From assembly GCF_004217185.1 (NCBI RefSeq), contig NZ_SHKL01000001.1:1053001-1117000 (forward strand): a stretch of DNA of 64,000 bases. The letters are read 5' to 3'. A model generated the notes under the pieces. It made no database searches, was not told the DNA's origin, and saw only the letters and a list, made by a program, of their open reading frames with translations. The stretch's first letter is position 1, and each line of letters begins with the position of its first letter. This document shows positions 8,745 to 17,067 of the stretch, in pieces. The position numbers and the translations under genes were made by a program. This stretch comes from Pseudonocardia sediminis. GTDB taxonomy: Bacteria > Actinomycetota > Actinomycetes > Mycobacteriales > Pseudonocardiaceae.

Positions 8745-9485
8745 CTACTGCGGCGTCGCTCCCCGGGCGAGGAACCGGTCGTACACGAGTGCGGCGACGA
8801 GGCCCCCGGCGATCGGCCCGACGACGTAGACCCAGAAGTTCGCCGGGTTCCCCGAGACGATCATCGGGCCGAGGGCGCGGACCGGGTTGACGGCTCCACC
8901 CGTGACCGGTCCGGCGATCATGACCGACACGGTGAGGGCGAAGCCGACCGCGAGGGGTGCCAGGGCGGAGGGGACGCGTTCGTCGGTCGCCACCGACACG
9001 ACGACGAAGACCAGCAGGAACGTCACCAGCGCTTCGACGAGCAGTGCCTGCCCGATACCGGTGGCGGGAGCGAACGCGGTGGCGCCCAGCGCGGCGTCGG
9101 CCCGGCCGGGGTTGCCGAACGTCGCCCACGTGGCCAGGGCCCCGAGGAGCGCACCGCCGAGCTGGGCGACGAGGTAGGCCGGGACGAAGCGCCAGGGGAA
9201 CCGGCCGGTCGCGGCCAGCCCGAGAGTGACGGCCGGGTTCACGTGGCCGCCGGAGACGTGCCCGATCGCGGCGACGACCACGAGCAGTGCGAACCCGAAC
9301 ACGAGCGGGGTGGCCAGGGAGTCGTAGGGGACCCCGGCCACCGGTCGGGCCAGCGACGCGGCCGTCGCCACGGCGGTGCCGCCGTAGACGAGGACGAAGG
9401 TACCGAGCAGCTCGGCGACGCCCGAGGTGAGCATGTTCGCCCCGAGGCTGCTGCCGTAGAGGCCGGCCTTTGCCTGTTCGGTCAC
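8745..9485 (-). CDS. Aquaporin / MIP-family channel
   Basis: A 246-residue major intrinsic protein with six membrane segments and two half-helix motifs: GHVNPAVTLG in the first half and GAVNPVRALGP in the second, where NPV replaces NPA. It forms a tetrameric water or small-neutral-solute pore in the plasma membrane. NPV in the second motif and a Thr-rich approach mean water versus glycerol selectivity cannot be called. The GTG at 9485 overlaps no gene; it starts 13 bases after the stop of the small acidic gene, so the two are probably cotranscribed. Confidence 0.88.
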   Translation of the reverse strand: MTEQAKAGLYGSSLGANMLTSGVAELLGTFVLVYGGTAVATAASLARPVAGVPYDSLATPLVFGFALLVVVAAIGHVSGGHVNPAVTLGLAATGRFPWRFVPAYLVAQLGGALLGALATWATFGNPGRADAALGATAFAPATGIGQALLVEALVTFLLVFVVVSVATDERVPSALAPLAVGFALTVSVMIAGPVTGGAVNPVRALGPMIVSGNPANFWVYVVGPIAGGLVAALVYDRFLARGATPQ

Positions 9486-9498
9486 GACGGCGGCGGGC

Positions 9499-9702
9499 TC
9501 AGCCGCCGGCGGTCTTGGCGGCGTTGTCGCCGTCGGAGTTCCCCGCGTTCTCCGCGACGTCACGTGCGGCGCCGTGCAGGTCGGGGTTTGACATCCCGGC
9601 GGTCGAGCCCTCGCCCTCCGACGACACCGGGGTGGCGGTGTCGTCGTCGGTCTCGTCCTCGGACTTGTCGGGGGTCGCGTTGAAGCGCTTGTCGTCGGCC
9701 AT
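9499..9702 (-). CDS. Small acidic disordered protein
   Basis: A 67-residue protein rich in Asp, Glu, Ser, Thr and Ala, with no hydrophobic core and no recognisable domain. The ATG has AAAGGAA well placed upstream, and third codon positions are strongly G/C, which argues it is real. It is unassigned. It lies directly upstream of the aquaporin in the same direction. The uncorrected FUSC frame overlaps it by 143 bases, but that overlap looks like the result of a frameshift upstream. Confidence 0.6.
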   Translation of the reverse strand: MADDKRFNATPDKSEDETDDDTATPVSSEGEGSTAGMSNPDLHGAARDVAENAGNSDGDNAAKTAGG

Positions 9703-11593
9703 GACGGTTCCTTTCGCAGAGGTGCAGGCCGCCTTCCCTCCGCGGGGTGACGCAAACTCGGTGCGCCTCCCGGGCCGCTACGACCGTTCGTGCTTCTCCC
9801 GGGGGAGCGTGGCGAGCAGGTGCGCCTCCGCGTCGCGGACCCGGCTCGGCCAGGCCCGCCACCATCGGTTCGAGGACGGCGAGCCGGCCCGTCGCGGCGT
9901 CGTCGCCGGTGGCCGGCCCCGCGCCGTCGAGAGTGGCGCCGAGACGCGCCGGCCCGGCGTCGGGGTCGAGCGCGGTCGCGGTGCCGAGGACCGACAGGTC
10001 GCGCAGCGCGGTGCGGAACCGGTCGAGGTCGGCGAGCCGGTCGTCGTCGAGCTTCTCGCGGTCGGGGGTGAGGTCCGCGCGGGCCTGCGTCGCCCTCCGC
10101 TGCAGGGCGAGCGTGTCGGCGTCGCGGGAACGACCGGGGTCGGCCAGCGCCCGGAGGGCGGCGACGGTCGCGGTCCGGGCGGTGACGATCCGTCCGCGCA
10201 GCGGCTCCGGCCGCAGGCCGGGGACCACGGCGAACCCCACGACCACGCCGACGACGACCGCGGCCAGCGTCAGGACCGCGTACTCGACGAGCGTGCGGCC
10301 CGGGTCGAGGTGTCGCAGGGAGGTGTTGAACCCGACCGTCACGCACACCATGAACGTGTAGGCGAGCGCCGGGCGGGCGGTCATGTTCCACAGCCCGGCG
10401 ACGAGGGCGACGCCGGCGACCGCGAGCAGGTAGCCGGCCGGTACGAACAGCAGGATCAGCACCGTCAGGACCGCGCCGGCGACCAGGCCGACGACCCGCG
10501 GCCGGGCCTTGTCGAACGTCTCCCGCCAGCTGGCCTGCAGGATCCCGAACGTCGTCAGCAGCGCGGTCACCACGAGCGGGTCGCCGGGCGGGAGGTAGGC
10601 CGTGAGCACCAGGACCAGCAGCAGCCCGAACGCGGTGCGCACCGCGTGCCGCAGCTGGATCGAGCGCAGCCGCAGCGTGGGCCGCCGCAGCGCGTCGCGC
10701 ACCCGGCGGTGCCGGTCGGTGTCCAGCGGCACACGGTCGGGACGCCGGTCGGCCGACGCCCGCTCGACGGCGTCGAGTGCGGCCGCGGCGTCGGCGAGGA
10801 ACCCGGCCGGAGCCGGTCCGGCCGCGTCGTCGACGCTCCCGGGCTTCTTCGCGCGCAGGCGCTCAGCGACGTCGTGGGCGCGGGCGCGGATCCCGGTGAG
10901 AGCCTCCCCGGTGGCGTCCTCCGGATCGGGCCGGTCGGTCGCCTCGGCCGAGTGCAGCGCCAGGCGGTAGCGGGACGCGGCGCCGAGCGCCTCACCGAGC
11001 CAGCGGCGGAGGCCGTCGGAGAGCCAGGTGTCGAACGCGGCCTCCAGGGCGGGGGAGTCGGAGTCCAGGACGTCGGCGACCTTCTCCCGCGTCGGCTTCG
11101 ACGGGTCCGCCACCCCGAAGAGGACACGCAGCACGACCGCGATCGCGAGACCCGTCACCGCGGCGACGACGACCTGCCACGGCCCGGCCGGGCCGGTCAG
11201 GGCCATGCCGTAGGCGAACAGCGTCACCATCCCCAGCCCGAGACCGACGGTGACGAATCGCGGTCCCCGGACCGGCAGCAGCGCCGCGACGAACACGATC
11301 ACGACGACGACCGCGATCGCCGCGGGCCGCGAGATCTCGCTCAGCAGCCGCGGCACGATCGCTGAGAACAGCAGCACCGGGCTCACGACGGCGGCCAGGC
11401 GCAGGTCCGGGCGCAGCGGTCCGCCGAGGAAGGCGATCAGCGAGAACAGCGCGACGAACCCGCCCACGACCGACGCCGGCCCGGCTCCCACCGCGGACCC
11501 GACGACGAAGGTGGGGATCAGCGCCACGGAGAACAGGAGCAGCATGAAGGGACTGCCCCCGGACTTCGCGGGTGCGCCGCCCGCAGTGCTCAC
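9560..11593 (-). CDS. FUSC-family membrane protein with apparent C-terminal frameshift
   Basis: FUSC/aromatic-acid-exporter-like inner-membrane protein: an N-terminal block of about six hydrophobic segments, a soluble helical middle (about residues 170-310), a second membrane block (about 320-460) and a helical cytoplasmic tail. The start GTG overlaps the SRPBCC stop by four bases. As deposited, the frame runs to 9560 through Arg/His-rich sequence. Near 9845 the next frame (+1) instead reads RVRDAEAHLLATLPREKHERS and stops at TAG 9780-9778, a far more protein-like ending that clears the downstream gene. I infer one extra base near 9840-9850, as mutation or sequencing error. Confidence 0.8.
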   Translation of the reverse strand: MSTAGGAPAKSGGSPFMLLLFSVALIPTFVVGSAVGAGPASVVGGFVALFSLIAFLGGPLRPDLRLAAVVSPVLLFSAIVPRLLSEISRPAAIAVVVVIVFVAALLPVRGPRFVTVGLGLGMVTLFAYGMALTGPAGPWQVVVAAVTGLAIAVVLRVLFGVADPSKPTREKVADVLDSDSPALEAAFDTWLSDGLRRWLGEALGAASRYRLALHSAEATDRPDPEDATGEALTGIRARAHDVAERLRAKKPGSVDDAAGPAPAGFLADAAAALDAVERASADRRPDRVPLDTDRHRRVRDALRRPTLRLRSIQLRHAVRTAFGLLLVLVLTAYLPPGDPLVVTALLTTFGILQASWRETFDKARPRVVGLVAGAVLTVLILLFVPAGYLLAVAGVALVAGLWNMTARPALAYTFMVCVTVGFNTSLRHLDPGRTLVEYAVLTLAAVVVGVVVGFAVVPGLRPEPLRGRIVTARTATVAALRALADPGRSRDADTLALQRRATQARADLTPDREKLDDDRLADLDRFRTALRDLSVLGTATALDPDAGPARLGATLDGAGPATGDDAATGRLAVLEPMVAGLAEPGPRRGGAPARHAPPGEARTVVAAREAHRVCVTPRREGGLHLCERNRHGRRQALQRDPRQVRGRDRRRHRHPGVVGGRGLDRRDVKPRPARRRT

Positions 11594-12027
11594 TGCAGCT
11601 TGTTCACAGCGGTCGTCATCTTGGGGACCAGCTCGTCGCCGAGGCGGTCGAACTCCTTCTTCATGAACGGGTCCGCGAGCTTCGCGAGACCGTGGAACAC
11701 CACCTCGGACCGGTAGGTGATCGACGTGCCGCCGTCGTCGAGCGGGGTGAACGTGACGGTGTCGGTCGAGGTCGCGGTCTTGTTCCGCCCGACGAAGACC
11801 AGCCGGTCGTCGGCGATGTCCTCGAGCCGGTAGACCAGGGTCGTGTTCTTGCCGCGGAACTCCGAGGTGTTGCGCCACTCGGTCCCGAGCCCCACCGGAC
11901 CGTCGGTGATCTTCACGCAGGTGACGGTGCCCGGGTCCCACTCCTCCGCCCGTGCGAAGTCCTTCAGGTACTCGACGACCGTGGGGAGGGCCGGGCGGAC
12001 GGTGAGGGTGCGGGAGACGTCGACCAT
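11590..12027 (-). CDS. SRPBCC-family protein
   Basis: A 145-residue protein of the SRPBCC (START/Bet v1-like) fold, polyketide cyclase type. An N-terminal strand VSRTLTVRPALPTVVEYLKDF and helix WDPGTV are followed by an antiparallel sheet (TSEFRGKNTTLVYRLEDI, TDTVTFTPLDDGGTSITYRSEVVF) and a long C-terminal helix (PFMKKEFDRLGDELVPKMTTAV). The family binds hydrophobic ligands and here probably has a binding or sensing role. Its stop overlaps the FUSC start, so the two are translationally coupled and presumably act together. Confidence 0.82.
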   Translation of the reverse strand: MVDVSRTLTVRPALPTVVEYLKDFARAEEWDPGTVTCVKITDGPVGLGTEWRNTSEFRGKNTTLVYRLEDIADDRLVFVGRNKTATSTDTVTFTPLDDGGTSITYRSEVVFHGLAKLADPFMKKEFDRLGDELVPKMTTAVNKLQ

Positions 12028-12076
12028 GAACCCAGTCTGGCCGAGGCCGGCCGGTCGTGCGCAGCCCCGGTGATGA

Positions 12077-12769
12077 TCACGCCTCGATCTGCCCGGCGAC
12101 GCGCTGCTCGATCTGCGCCCGCATGCTCTGCGGCAGCACCATCAGGCCTTCGAGTTCCTTCTGCGCCCGCCGATAGGCGTTCTGGCGCTCCTGCGGCGTG
12201 GCCGCACCGTCCATCGCCAGCCGCAGCAGGCTCTGCGCCCGCACCAGGTGCTCCTGCTCGTCGAGGGAGAACCCGCCGCGTCGACGCCGTTTCGCCTCGG
12301 CCTCCGCGACGTCGAAGGCGATCACATAGGCGTGCACGGCCTCGCGGTACTCGTCCTGGGCGTGCCGGTCCCCGACGAGGGACTGCGGGTCCGACGGCCG
12401 GAGCAGGTCGGCGCGGCGCCGGGCCTTGTGGAAGTCGACCGTGAGGGGTTCGCGCATGTCCGTCATCATCGGGAAGTCGAGAAGGGTGACGGGGTCGATC
12501 TCGTAGGCGAACCAGGCGGCGTCGGTCCGATCGTGCTCGGCGACCGACTTGTCGATCTGACGGCGTTGCGTCTTCTCGTCGGAATTGTCCTGGGCTCTCG
12601 CCTGTGCAATCGCGATCTTCGTTTCCTGCTTGATCCGGTAGCGCTCCTGACGTCGCACGACGCGCCGTTCGTTGGCCGCCGCGACCGCCTTCACCGCGCC
12701 GCCGATGGTGCCGCCGAAAACGAAGAACAACCACCAGTTGTGCGAGAGGAAATCGAGCACCGGGGCCAT
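12077..12769 (-). CDS. Hypothetical membrane-anchored helical protein
   Basis: A 230-residue protein. Residues about 10-30 (NWWLFFVFGGTIGGAVKAV) form one membrane segment; the rest is a charged, largely helical soluble domain rich in Arg, Glu and Gln (ERRVVRRQERYRIKQETK and later REAVHAYVIAFDVAEAEAKRR), with likely coiled-coil stretches. No enzyme motif is visible and I do not recognise the family. The first part of the gene is less GC-rich than its surroundings. It stands alone between the SRPBCC operon and the DUF6247/RelE-like pair, all on the minus strand. Confidence 0.7.
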   Translation of the reverse strand: MAPVLDFLSHNWWLFFVFGGTIGGAVKAVAAANERRVVRRQERYRIKQETKIAIAQARAQDNSDEKTQRRQIDKSVAEHDRTDAAWFAYEIDPVTLLDFPMMTDMREPLTVDFHKARRRADLLRPSDPQSLVGDRHAQDEYREAVHAYVIAFDVAEAEAKRRRRGGFSLDEQEHLVRAQSLLRLAMDGAATPQERQNAYRRAQKELEGLMVLPQSMRAQIEQRVAGQIEA

Positions 12770-12873
12770 GGGTCAATGATGCACCTCGCCGCCCGGACGT
12801 CGCCGGTCTTCGTCGCCCCGGCTCTCGGGAAAGAAGTACTCATCGTCCAGTGACGTCGACGCACCCGGCGGTG

Positions 12874-13128
12874 TCATCCCGTCCAGGTGATCAGGACGAC
12901 GTCGACGCGGTGGTCCCGCTCCAGGATCAGGTAGGTGATGATTCCGCCGGTTCCGAACGGCAGGTTGCGCACCGGTCCGTCCGGGTTGCGTTCGGCGTCG
13001 ACCGGCGGCCCGAGCCAGGGGTCGATCGTCATGAGCGTGAACGCCTCGGCGAGGGCAGCGAGCGCGTCGTGGGGCAGGACATCGATGGACGCGTGCGCCG
13101 CCGGGTCGATGTCCAGCGCGTAGGTCAT
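12874..13128 (-). CDS. RelE/ParE-like small protein, candidate toxin
   Basis: An 84-residue protein with the RelE/ParE outline: an N-terminal strand YALDIDPAAHASI, two helices (DALAALAEAFTLMTIDP), then strands with basic residues (GPVRNLPFGTGGIITYLILERDHRVDVVLITW). Toxins of this fold cleave mRNA or inhibit gyrase. It starts 37 bases after the stop of a DUF6247 gene in the same direction, the usual antitoxin-then-toxin order. The fold assignment is from secondary-structure pattern only; catalytic residues are not certain. Confidence 0.6.
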   Translation of the reverse strand: MTYALDIDPAAHASIDVLPHDALAALAEAFTLMTIDPWLGPPVDAERNPDGPVRNLPFGTGGIITYLILERDHRVDVVLITWTG

Positions 13129-13165
13129 GGACCGGGACGGCCGGTTCTCAGCCGCCGACGGACGT

Positions 13166-13501
13166 TCACCCCGGCAGACCGAGCTCGACCTTGAGCTGAC
13201 TCCATGGAACGGCTCCTGCAGCCCGCTCGCCGGTCCGCAGTCGCTCTCCCGACGAGTGCAACATCGCTCGGTAGGTGTCCACGCCGTGCGCTGCGGTGAC
13301 CGTCGCCGTCATACGCCATGCCGCGAGTGCCTTCTCGACCTCGGACAGGTCGAAGGTCTCCGTCGCCTGCTTCATCAGCCGTCGCCACTGCTGTTCGAAG
13401 GCTGTCGCGTCCTCGGGAGCCAGCGCATCGCGGATCTGCGCCGGTGTCGCGTCGGCGAAGGACGCAGCCCGCGGAGCAGGTTCGGGAACAGCCGCTGTCA
13501 T
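13166..13501 (-). CDS. DUF6247-family protein, candidate antitoxin partner
   Basis: A 111-residue protein resembling DUF6247 proteins of actinomycetes: FADATPAQIRDALAPEDATAFEQQWRRLMKQATETFDLSEVEKALAAWRMTA..., a mostly helical domain with conserved Trp residues. It lies immediately upstream of the RelE-like gene, and DUF6247 genes often neighbour RelE-type genes, suggesting it is the antitoxin or a partner. No classical DNA-binding motif is evident. The ATG at 13501 gives the usual family length. Confidence 0.68.
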   Translation of the reverse strand: MTAAVPEPAPRAASFADATPAQIRDALAPEDATAFEQQWRRLMKQATETFDLSEVEKALAAWRMTATVTAAHGVDTYRAMLHSSGERLRTGERAAGAVPWSQLKVELGLPG

Positions 13502-13690
13502 GGGTCCACGGTAGCGGTCACCCCCGACAACGATCGGGAACCAGCGCCGCGCGCGAAGCGACCGAGTGCCGGCGGTCGCGCAATCGGCCACCTCACCCTG
13601 GTCGCGTCGTCGCAGGTCGGAGGCGTGGCGGGCGATGCCGCCCCGGAACGGGGCCCGAGGACACGACGGGCCCGGTCTACGCTGCGGTGC

Positions 13691-14890
13691 GTGAAGGTTC
13701 TCCTGCTGGAAAACATCCATCCGACCGCAGCAGAGGCGTTCCGGGACGCGGGCTTCGACGTGGAGACGCGCGCGGGTTCGCTGAGCGGCGACGAGCTCGC
13801 CGACGCTCTGTCGGGAGTGTCCCTGCTCGGGATCCGTTCCAACACCAAGATCACCGCCGACGTGCTCGAGGCGGGCAAGGACCTCCTCGCGGTGGGGTGC
13901 TTCTGCATCGGTACCAACCAGGTCGACCTCGACGCCGCCGTCGACCGCGGCATCGGCGTGTTCAACGCGCCGTTCTCCAACACCCGCAGCGTCGTCGAGC
14001 TGGTGCTCGGCGAGATCATCTCGCTGGCCCGCCGTCTGCCGGACAAGACCCAGCGCATGCACGAGGGCGTCTGGGACAAGTCCGCCCAGGGCAGCCACGA
14101 GATCCGTGGACGGACGCTCGGCATCGTCGGCTACGGCAACATCGGTACCCAGCTGTCCAACGTCGCCGAGGCCGTCGGCCTGCGGGTGATCTTCTACGAC
14201 ACCGCGGACCGCCTCGCCCACGGCAACGCCCGGCGGGTCCCGACCCTGGACGACCTGCTGGCCCGGTCCGACTTCGTCAGCCTGCACGTCGACGGGCGGC
14301 CCGGGAACGCGGGACTGTTCGGCGCCGAGCAGTTCGCGACGATGAAGCCCGGGTCGGTGTTCATCAACGCCTCGCGCGGGATGGTCGTCGACGACGTCTC
14401 GCTGCGGGAGAACATCCTGTCCGGGCACATCTCCGGAGCCGCGATCGACGTGTTCCCGGTCGAGCCGAAGGCGCAGGGCGACGTGTTCGAGTCACCGCTG
14501 CGCGGCCTCGACAACGTCATCCTCACCCCGCACGTCGGCGGGTCGACGCAGGAGGCGCAGGAGGAGATCGGGTACTTCGTGTCCAAGAAGCTGCTCGGCT
14601 TCGTCTCCGGGGGAGGCACGGCGCTGTCGGTGAACCTGCCGGAGGTGGCGCCGTCGCGGCCGGGTGGCGCGTTCCGGACGGGTTACCTGCACACCAGCGA
14701 GCCCGGCGTCCTGGCCGGCATCAACCGGCTGCTCGCCGACGCCGGGGTCAACGTCGTCGGCCAGTCGCTGTCGACCCGGGGCGAGCACGGCTACGTCCTC
14801 ACCGACACCGACGCGCCGCTCTCCGAGGAGACGCTGTCCGAGCTGCGCAGGGCCCCGCAGACGGTGTGGCTGCGCTCCTGGTCGCTCTGA
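13691..14890 (+). CDS. serA: D-3-phosphoglycerate dehydrogenase (SerA)
   Basis: A 399-residue NAD-dependent dehydrogenase catalysing the first step of serine synthesis, 3-phosphoglycerate to 3-phosphohydroxypyruvate. Its length matches the E. coli-type enzyme. The substrate domain holds GIRSNTKITADVL and the phosphate-binding CIGTNQVDLDAA. The Rossmann domain has VGYGNIGTQ (GxGxxG), the catalytic Arg region NASRGMVVD, Glu in DVFPVEP and His in TPHVGGST. A C-terminal ACT domain (about residues 330-399, GVLAGINRLLADAGVNV) binds the feedback inhibitor serine. GTG 13691 aligns with the family N-terminus. It is monocistronic and convergent with the LysR-like gene. Confidence 0.93.
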   Translation: MKVLLLENIHPTAAEAFRDAGFDVETRAGSLSGDELADALSGVSLLGIRSNTKITADVLEAGKDLLAVGCFCIGTNQVDLDAAVDRGIGVFNAPFSNTRSVVELVLGEIISLARRLPDKTQRMHEGVWDKSAQGSHEIRGRTLGIVGYGNIGTQLSNVAEAVGLRVIFYDTADRLAHGNARRVPTLDDLLARSDFVSLHVDGRPGNAGLFGAEQFATMKPGSVFINASRGMVVDDVSLRENILSGHISGAAIDVFPVEPKAQGDVFESPLRGLDNVILTPHVGGSTQEAQEEIGYFVSKKLLGFVSGGGTALSVNLPEVAPSRPGGAFRTGYLHTSEPGVLAGINRLLADAGVNVVGQSLSTRGEHGYVLTDTDAPLSEETLSELRRAPQTVWLRSWSL

Positions 14891-14894
14891 CCCG

Positions 14895-15593
14895 TCAGCG
14901 GCGGCGCGGGGCCGGACGGCGTCGGGAGGCGCCCTTCTTCGACGGGACGGGGCGTCCCGATGACGGGGCGTCCTCCCGGCGGGGGGTGCGAGAGCTGTTG
15001 ACCGTGCGCCCGCGGACGATCCCGATGAACTCCTCCATCAGGTCGGTGTTCTCCGCGTCCGGCCAGGCGAGGACCACACCCGACCCCGGCGCGTCGGTCA
15101 GCGGCCGGTAGGTGAGATCGCGGCGGTGGTGCAGGCGGGCCAGCGACTGCGGGACGACCAGCAGCCCGACGCCCGCGGCGACCAGCTCGACCGCGTCGGC
15201 CGTCGTCGCGGGGTCGGAGGTGGCCGGGCGTCCCGGGCGCTCGTCCGGCCACGGGAGCGTGTCGTCCTGCGGGCGCAGGACGGTCTCGTCGGCCAGGTCC
15301 GCGAGCGTGATCTCCTCGGCCGCGGTGACGACGTGCTCCTTCGGCACGACGGCCACGGTGGTCTCGGTGTAGAGCGGGATCGCGTGCAGCCCGTCCCGGT
15401 CGATCGGCAGCCGGACCACGCCGGCGTCCACCGCGCCGGTGCGGATCAGGTCCACCGCATCGTCCGTGGTCGCCGCGACGAGCTCGAGATGGACTCCCGG
15501 GCGGCGCTCGGCCCACATCCGCGCCCACTTGCCCGGCGTGACGCCCGGGACGTAGCCGAGCCGGAAGGATGCGCTGTCGCCGGTCTCGCTCAC
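14895..15593 (-). CDS. LysR-type substrate-binding domain protein lacking the HTH
   Basis: A 232-residue protein consisting only of the LysR effector-binding (type 2 periplasmic-binding) domain: FRLGYVPGVTPGKWARMWAERRPGVHLELVAATTDDAVDLIRTGAVDAGVVRLP, the hinge-strand VAVVPKEH, and VAAGVGLLVVPQSLA. It has no N-terminal winged helix and no signal peptide, and it ends in a basic Ser/Arg/Pro tail. The missing HTH is unlikely to be an annotation slip: the 44-base gap upstream leaves no room for one. It is divergent from a DUF5997 gene, a pairing I recall in other actinobacteria. It may sense a ligand and act through a partner. Confidence 0.82.
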   Translation of the reverse strand: MSETGDSASFRLGYVPGVTPGKWARMWAERRPGVHLELVAATTDDAVDLIRTGAVDAGVVRLPIDRDGLHAIPLYTETTVAVVPKEHVVTAAEEITLADLADETVLRPQDDTLPWPDERPGRPATSDPATTADAVELVAAGVGLLVVPQSLARLHHRRDLTYRPLTDAPGSGVVLAWPDAENTDLMEEFIGIVRGRTVNSSRTPRREDAPSSGRPVPSKKGASRRRPAPRRR

Positions 15594-15637
15594 CGGCCCA
15601 GGCTATCGGCCGGATCGCCGGCGATATCCTTGCGCAC

Positions 15638-16027
15638 ATGACGCGGCAGAGGTCGACCCAGACGATGAAGCCCGCGACGGCGGCGAAGAAGCTCGGCGTG
15701 CACCTCGATGCGACGCCCGAGGAGTTCCGCGCCGGGGTCGTCTCCCGTGACGAGCTCGACGCCCTGCAGGCCGAGCCGCCGGAGTGGCTGCGCGAGCTGC
15801 GGGCGAACGGCCCGCACCCCCGCCCGGTCGTCGCGGACCGGCTCGGCGTGTCGATCTCCGGCCTGGCCCGCGCCGAGATCACCGAGCCGCTGACGACAGC
15901 CCAGATCGCGGCCATCAAGGAGGAACAGCCCGAGTGGCTGCGCCGCGAGCGCAACACCCGCGCCGAGTCCCAGCGCGCGGAGGCGCGGCTGCAGGCCGAG
16001 AAGTCCGGGAACAAGCCAGCCCGGTGA
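15638..16027 (+). CDS. DUF5997-family protein
   Basis: A 129-residue basic protein of the DUF5997 type: KPATAAKKLGVHLDATPEEFRAGVVSRDELDALQAEPPEWLRELRANGPHPRPVVADRLGVSISGLARA. The RPVVADRLGVSISGLARAEI segment looks like a helix-turn-helix, and the C-terminus is a charged helix (EEQPEWLRRERNTRAESQRAEARL). The sequence EPPEWL/EQPEWL occurs twice, suggesting an internal duplication. It is divergent with the HTH-less LysR-like gene across 44 bases. A DNA-binding role is inferred, not known. Confidence 0.8.
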   Translation: MTRQRSTQTMKPATAAKKLGVHLDATPEEFRAGVVSRDELDALQAEPPEWLRELRANGPHPRPVVADRLGVSISGLARAEITEPLTTAQIAAIKEEQPEWLRRERNTRAESQRAEARLQAEKSGNKPAR

Positions 16028-16123
16028 CCGGTCGGGCCCGGCCCTTTCCGAATGATCCCCGGTGAAGTGAGAAGATCGACTTCTCGCGGTCGGCGCGGGC
16101 CCGGACCCTCCAGGAGCACCCCC

Positions 16124-16972
16124 GTGAGCAGCCACCACCCGGTCGCCGGCCGGACCGTCCTGATCACCGGGGCCGCCGGCGGGATCGGCACCGCCACCGC
16201 GCGGGCGCTGTACGCCCGCGGCGCGCGGGTCGTGCTCACCGACCGCACACGGGACGACGTCGCGCCGCTCGCCGCCGAGCTCGGGTCCCGGGCGCTGGCG
16301 GTCGCCGCGGACGTCACCGACCACGACTCGGTCCGCGCCGCCGTCGACGCCGCGGTCGCGGAGTTCGGCTCCCTCGACGTCGTGTTCGCCAACGCCGGGA
16401 TCGCCGGTCGGCCGGGCACCGTCGCCGCGGGCGACCCGGACGAGTTCGAACGCGTCGTCGACGTCGACCTGCTGGGGGTCTGGCGGACGGTCCGCGCCGC
16501 GCTGCCGCACGTCATCGCCGCGCGGGGCTACGTGCTGTGCTGCGCGTCGATCTACGGCTTCGTCAACGGCGTCGTGAACACGCCGTACGCGATGTCCAAG
16601 GCGGGCGTCGAGCAGCTCGGCCGCGCGCTGCGGGTCGAACTCGCGATCCACGGGGCGAGTGCCGGCGTGCTGGCTCCCGGCTGGATCCGCACGCCGATCG
16701 CCGACGTCGCCTTCGGCGGGGACCCGGTGGTCAGCGCCCTGCGCCGGCGCGCCTACCCGGGCCCGCTCGGCAACGCGATCTCCCCGGACCGGGTCGCCAC
16801 CGCCGCCGTGCGCGGTATCGAGCGGCGCGCGGCGCGGATCGTGGTGCCCCGCCGGTGGGCGCCGGTCTCGGCCCTGCGCGGTCTCGTCAACCCGGTCCTG
16901 GACGGATGGCTCGAACGCGACGCGACGATCCAGCGGGCGATCCGGCAACTCGACGAGCCCCGCCGCCCCTGA
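16124..16972 (+). CDS. SDR-family oxidoreductase
   Basis: A 282-residue classical short-chain dehydrogenase/reductase. TGAAGGIG binds the dinucleotide, ANAGIAG follows strand 4, and the catalytic set is Ser in CCASIYG with Tyr/Lys in YAMSKAG. The C-terminal ~60 residues (RIVVPRRWAPVSALRGLVNPVLDGWLER) form the hydrophobic extension seen in short-chain reductases of lipid metabolism. GTG 16124 is fixed by AGGAG seven bases upstream. It stands alone, convergent with the PucR gene. Substrate unknown. Confidence 0.85.
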   Translation: MSSHHPVAGRTVLITGAAGGIGTATARALYARGARVVLTDRTRDDVAPLAAELGSRALAVAADVTDHDSVRAAVDAAVAEFGSLDVVFANAGIAGRPGTVAAGDPDEFERVVDVDLLGVWRTVRAALPHVIAARGYVLCCASIYGFVNGVVNTPYAMSKAGVEQLGRALRVELAIHGASAGVLAPGWIRTPIADVAFGGDPVVSALRRRAYPGPLGNAISPDRVATAAVRGIERRAARIVVPRRWAPVSALRGLVNPVLDGWLERDATIQRAIRQLDEPRRP

Positions 16973-17008
16973 CCCACCCCCGGGTCCAGCCCCCACCACC
17001 GCACGAAC

Positions 17009-17052
17009 GGAGCTCTCGTCCACTCCCGCTGCGCGAGTGGAGCTCTCGTCCA
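17009..17052. repeat. Direct repeat and hairpin between convergent genes
   Basis: The 14-mer GGAGCTCTCGTCCA occurs twice (17009-17022 and 17039-17052); between and into the copies, CCACTC/GAGTGG forms a short hairpin. It lies between the SDR and PucR stops, where it may act as a bidirectional terminator. Confidence 0.55.
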
Positions 17053-17067
17053 GCCTGTCGGAGGCGC

